Below, piece by piece: positions 48,972 through 50,950 of a DNA stretch of 50,950 bases; the stretch's first letter is position 1; every line of letters starts with the position of its first letter. Where the stretch lies: positions 1 to 50,950 of the forward strand of contig JAQTSF010000001.1 of NCBI GenBank assembly GCA_028711485.1, read 5' to 3'. The notes under the pieces were generated by a model that was not told the origin of the DNA, ran no database searches, and saw only the letters and a program-made list of their open reading frames with translations. The position numbers and the translations under genes were made by a program. Source of the stretch: Candidatus Iainarchaeum sp. (lineage in GTDB: Archaea; Micrarchaeota; Micrarchaeia; Anstonellales; Bilamarchaeaceae).

Positions 48972-49673
48972 CTATTTACCAAATCTTCTTTTCCTTCTGT
49001 TAAACTCTTCAATTGCATCAAGAAAGTCATTTTTGTTAAAATCAGGCCATAATTTATCACAAAAATATAGTTCTGAATACGTGCTTTGCCAAGGAAGAAG
49101 TCCGCTTAATCTCTTTTCACCAGATGTTCTTATTATTAAATCAGGATCAGGAATGCCTTTTGTGTATAAATAATCCGAAAATGTTTTTTCATCAACTTCT
49201 GCTATTCTATCTTTTAGCATTCGATTAACGGCATCCAAAATTTCAGCCCTCCCCCCATAACTCATAAGCAGGTTAAGCTGATATTTTTTATTTTTTCTAG
49301 ATATTTCCTCTGCTTTTTCCATCATTTTTTTAATTTCATCAGGAAACAAATTTATTCTCCCAAGAAAACGAACATTAACATCAAATCTTTCTTTTTCTTC
49401 ACTTCCAATAGCCTTAACTAAATTTTTCTTGAAAAGTTCAAATAATTTTAGCATCTCTCCTTTTTCTCTTTTGAAATTTTCAAGGCTAAATCCCCACATA
49501 GTCAATATCTTTACATCCTTTTCTTTGCACCACTTGAGAACGTCTCCTATTTTTCTTATGCCTATAGCATATGCCTCTTCCTTAGAAATGTTATGTTCTT
49601 TTGCCCATCTGCGATTACCGTCAGGGATTATAGCAATATGTTCTATTTTTTCCCCGTCTTCCCCACCAGCCAT
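48972..49673 (-). CDS. uppS: Cis-prenyltransferase (undecaprenyl/polyprenyl diphosphate synthase)
   Basis: The 233-residue enzyme has IAIIPDGNRRWAKEH with the catalytic Asp, LTMWGFSLENFKRE, NLLMSYGGRAEI, IPDPDLIIRTSGEKRLSGLL cut here, and SELYFCDKLWPDF. It extends isoprenyl diphosphate to the long polyprenyl carrier used for glycosylation. It is the first gene of a seven-gene run that also holds a lipid phosphatase and a polyprenol kinase-like gene. Promoter elements lie in the 69 bp before purP. Confidence 0.95.
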   Translation of the reverse strand: MAGGEDGEKIEHIAIIPDGNRRWAKEHNISKEEAYAIGIRKIGDVLKWCKEKDVKILTMWGFSLENFKREKGEMLKLFELFKKNLVKAIGSEEKERFDVNVRFLGRINLFPDEIKKMMEKAEEISRKNKKYQLNLLMSYGGRAEILDAVNRMLKDRIAEVDEKTFSDYLYTKGIPDPDLIIRTSGEKRLSGLLPWQSTYSELYFCDKLWPDFNKNDFLDAIEEFNRRKRRFGK

Positions 49674-49742
49674 AATCCTATTAACAATGATAATAAATTA
49701 AATACCTCTCGCTGATACTATTATACAAAAGAGAGTGAATTT

Positions 49743-50834
49743 ATGAAGCATTCCATATCTACTTTAGGAAGTCATTCCGCACTTGATGTTTCAGAAGGCG
49801 CAAAAAAAGAAGGATTCAATACGATTGTAGTTTGTCAAAAAGGAAGAGAATTTCCCTATTTAAATTATTATAAAACAAGGAAAAGGGGAAAAAAAGAAAT
49901 AGGAGTAATTGACGAAGTCTTGTTGCTAAATAATTTCAAAGATATAACTGGACATTCAGCCATTTCATATTTAAAAAACAAAAATTCAATTTTTGTTCCT
50001 AATCGTTCTTTTTCGGTTTATGTTGGATACGATGCAATTGAAAATAATTTTCAAATACCTATTTTCGGAAATCGAAAACTTTTACGTGCAGAGGAAAGAG
50101 ACAGCAAGAACAATCAATATGATCTAATGGAAAAAGCAGGAATGAACTATCCAAAACAAATTTCTTCTCCTGAAAAGATAAATTCCTTATCAATAATTAA
50201 GGTAAATGAAGCCGAAAGAAAATATGAGCGGTCATTCTTTTTAGCATCTTCCTATGAAGAATATAAGAAAAAAAGTTTAGAACTTATTTCTAATAAAAAA
50301 ATAACTGAAAAAGACCTTGCAACTGCAAGAATTGAGGAATTTGTGTTAGGAACTCATTTCAACTTCAATTTTTTCTATTCTCCAATACACGAGGAAATTG
50401 AACTTTTAGGTATTGATATGCGAAGACAGACCAATTTAGATGGATTCTTAAGAATTCCTGCAGACGTTCAACTTCAGGTTCTCAAACACAAGCAACCAGT
50501 AAATATCGAAGCAGGGCATGTTGCATGTACTATACGAGAATCTCTTCTAAAAGAGGCATACAACCAAGCAGAAAAACTTGTTGATGTCACCTCCAAAGAA
50601 TATTCGCCTGGAATAATCGGTCCGTTTGCACTCCAGGGTGCTATTGAAGAAAAAAATGGAAAGGAACAATTAACTATTTTTGATATCTCATTTAGAATGC
50701 CAGGATCCCCAGGCACACGTTTCACTCCTTATTCCGAGTATCTTTTTCAAGAGTCTCTTTCTTTTGGAAGAAGAATTGCAATTGAAATAAAGGACGCAGA
50801 AAAAAATAAAGAAATTAATCTGGTAACAACATGA
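49743..50834 (+). CDS. purP: FAICAR synthetase PurP (ATP- and formate-dependent)
   Basis: PurP is the archaeal enzyme that formylates AICAR with formate and ATP. The 363-residue ATP-grasp protein begins ISTLGSHSALDVSEGAKKEGF. It has IFVPNRSFSVYVGYD, IPIFGNRKLLRAEERD, ATARIEEFVLGTHFNFNFF cut at the family core and MPGSPGTRFTPYSEYLF. It explains how the organism completes purine synthesis without PurH transformylase. Its stop overlaps the next start (ATGA). Confidence 0.96.
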   Translation: MKHSISTLGSHSALDVSEGAKKEGFNTIVVCQKGREFPYLNYYKTRKRGKKEIGVIDEVLLLNNFKDITGHSAISYLKNKNSIFVPNRSFSVYVGYDAIENNFQIPIFGNRKLLRAEERDSKNNQYDLMEKAGMNYPKQISSPEKINSLSIIKVNEAERKYERSFFLASSYEEYKKKSLELISNKKITEKDLATARIEEFVLGTHFNFNFFYSPIHEEIELLGIDMRRQTNLDGFLRIPADVQLQVLKHKQPVNIEAGHVACTIRESLLKEAYNQAEKLVDVTSKEYSPGIIGPFALQGAIEEKNGKEQLTIFDISFRMPGSPGTRFTPYSEYLFQESLSFGRRIAIEIKDAEKNKEINLVTT

Positions 50835-50950
50835 AATTAGAATTAAGAAATGGAATAAAAATTTCTGTAGTTCCATTAAGCAGAAAAATAAAAGTAAGCG
50901 CAATTCTAAATTTTATAAACTCTTTTATAGACGAGAAGGCGTATATTCGT
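50831..50950 (+). CDS. N-acetyltransferase-like protein (partial, runs off right edge)
   Basis: Forty codons are visible: KLELRNGIKISVVPLSRKIK, then SAILNFINSFIDEKAYI. The R-N-G-K-x-x-V-x-P start and FINSxxxEKxYI are typical of the first strand and helix of GNAT acetyltransferases. It overlaps purP by 4 bp, so it is in the same operon. The catalytic part is outside the window. Confidence 0.5.
   Translation, partial: MKLELRNGIKISVVPLSRKIKVSAILNFINSFIDEKAYIR

Overview
The window is an AT-rich, gene-dense stretch of an archaeal chromosome. Archaeal markers are RNA polymerase subunit K, a Hef-type helicase, PurP, split GMP synthetase (guaAa/guaAb), CTP-dependent riboflavin kinase, DTD2-type D-aminoacyl-tRNA deacylase, a DRG GTPase, thiolase plus DUF35, TATA-box promoters and leaderless starts. 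A bacterial-type MetK, bacterial-style RibA/RibD, a small [FeFe]-hydrogenase and a form III-like RuBisCO suggest a metabolically mosaic, possibly DPANN-like lineage (for example Diapherotrites/Iainarchaeota). That placement is inference. No transposase, integrase, CRISPR array or rRNA was seen.

Layout. 1-3200: riboflavin genes (ribD partial, ribA, a ribC-ribH fusion, ribB) with a flavin-reductase-like gene between them. 3200-8950: Hef helicase, a possible Cas2-fold protein, pheT, purF and a membrane-anchored thioredoxin-fold protein. 9080-12460: thiolase-DUF35, purQ and an XRE regulator. 12500-17400: guaAa, guaAb, pyrG and a large PHP-like protein. 17449-17760: five hairpins and a tRNA-Val with a palindrome in its D-loop. 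17845-25760: metK, a frameshifted kamA-like gene, ribK, hemK-like, trmJ, a coiled-coil protein, tandem hairpin units, a HEAT/OB-fold protein, rpoK (missed by length-limited gene finding), a membrane protein and dcd. 25878-35200: a giant beta-helix surface protein, an ultraminimal [FeFe]-hydrogenase, MscS, Kef, a bPH2 protein and an ECF-S-like protein. 35270-40266 (minus): small unknown genes, then the tight run rbcL-mtnA-class II aldolase-drg. 40337-44227 (plus): SDR, MTHFS, CorB, purN, GT2, with a tRNA-Leu also carrying a D-loop hairpin. 44229-49673 (minus): uppS-DUF192-tadA-tadC-PAP2-dolichol kinase-like-dtdA. 49743-end: purP and a partial acetyltransferase.

The most unusual signal is not a protein. 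Hairpins of differing sequence sit in gene leaders, intergenic arrays and tRNA D-loops. In two unrelated leaders (thiolase and the XRE regulator) the ribosome-binding site and first codons are duplicated upstream as short decoy ORFs with periods of 69 and 68 bp. An 'anti-start' segment between the copies can pair with either copy. A related arrangement (start-like ATG, variable body, hairpin) is repeated twice at 22978-23157. This looks like a leader-RNA control device or a fold-back duplication process that I do not recognise.

Functional links. Purine genes (purF, purQ, purN, purP, guaA, MTHFS) are scattered through the window. The riboflavin pathway runs from GTP to FMN using ribA, ribD, ribB, ribC-H and ribK. 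rbcL-mtnA-aldolase suggests ribose or methylthioribose phosphate salvage. uppS, PAP2 and the polyprenol kinase-like gene form a plausible lipid-carrier cycle next to a Tad-type pilus motor. Divergent gene pairs repeatedly share one palindromic TATA box placed about equally far from both starts.
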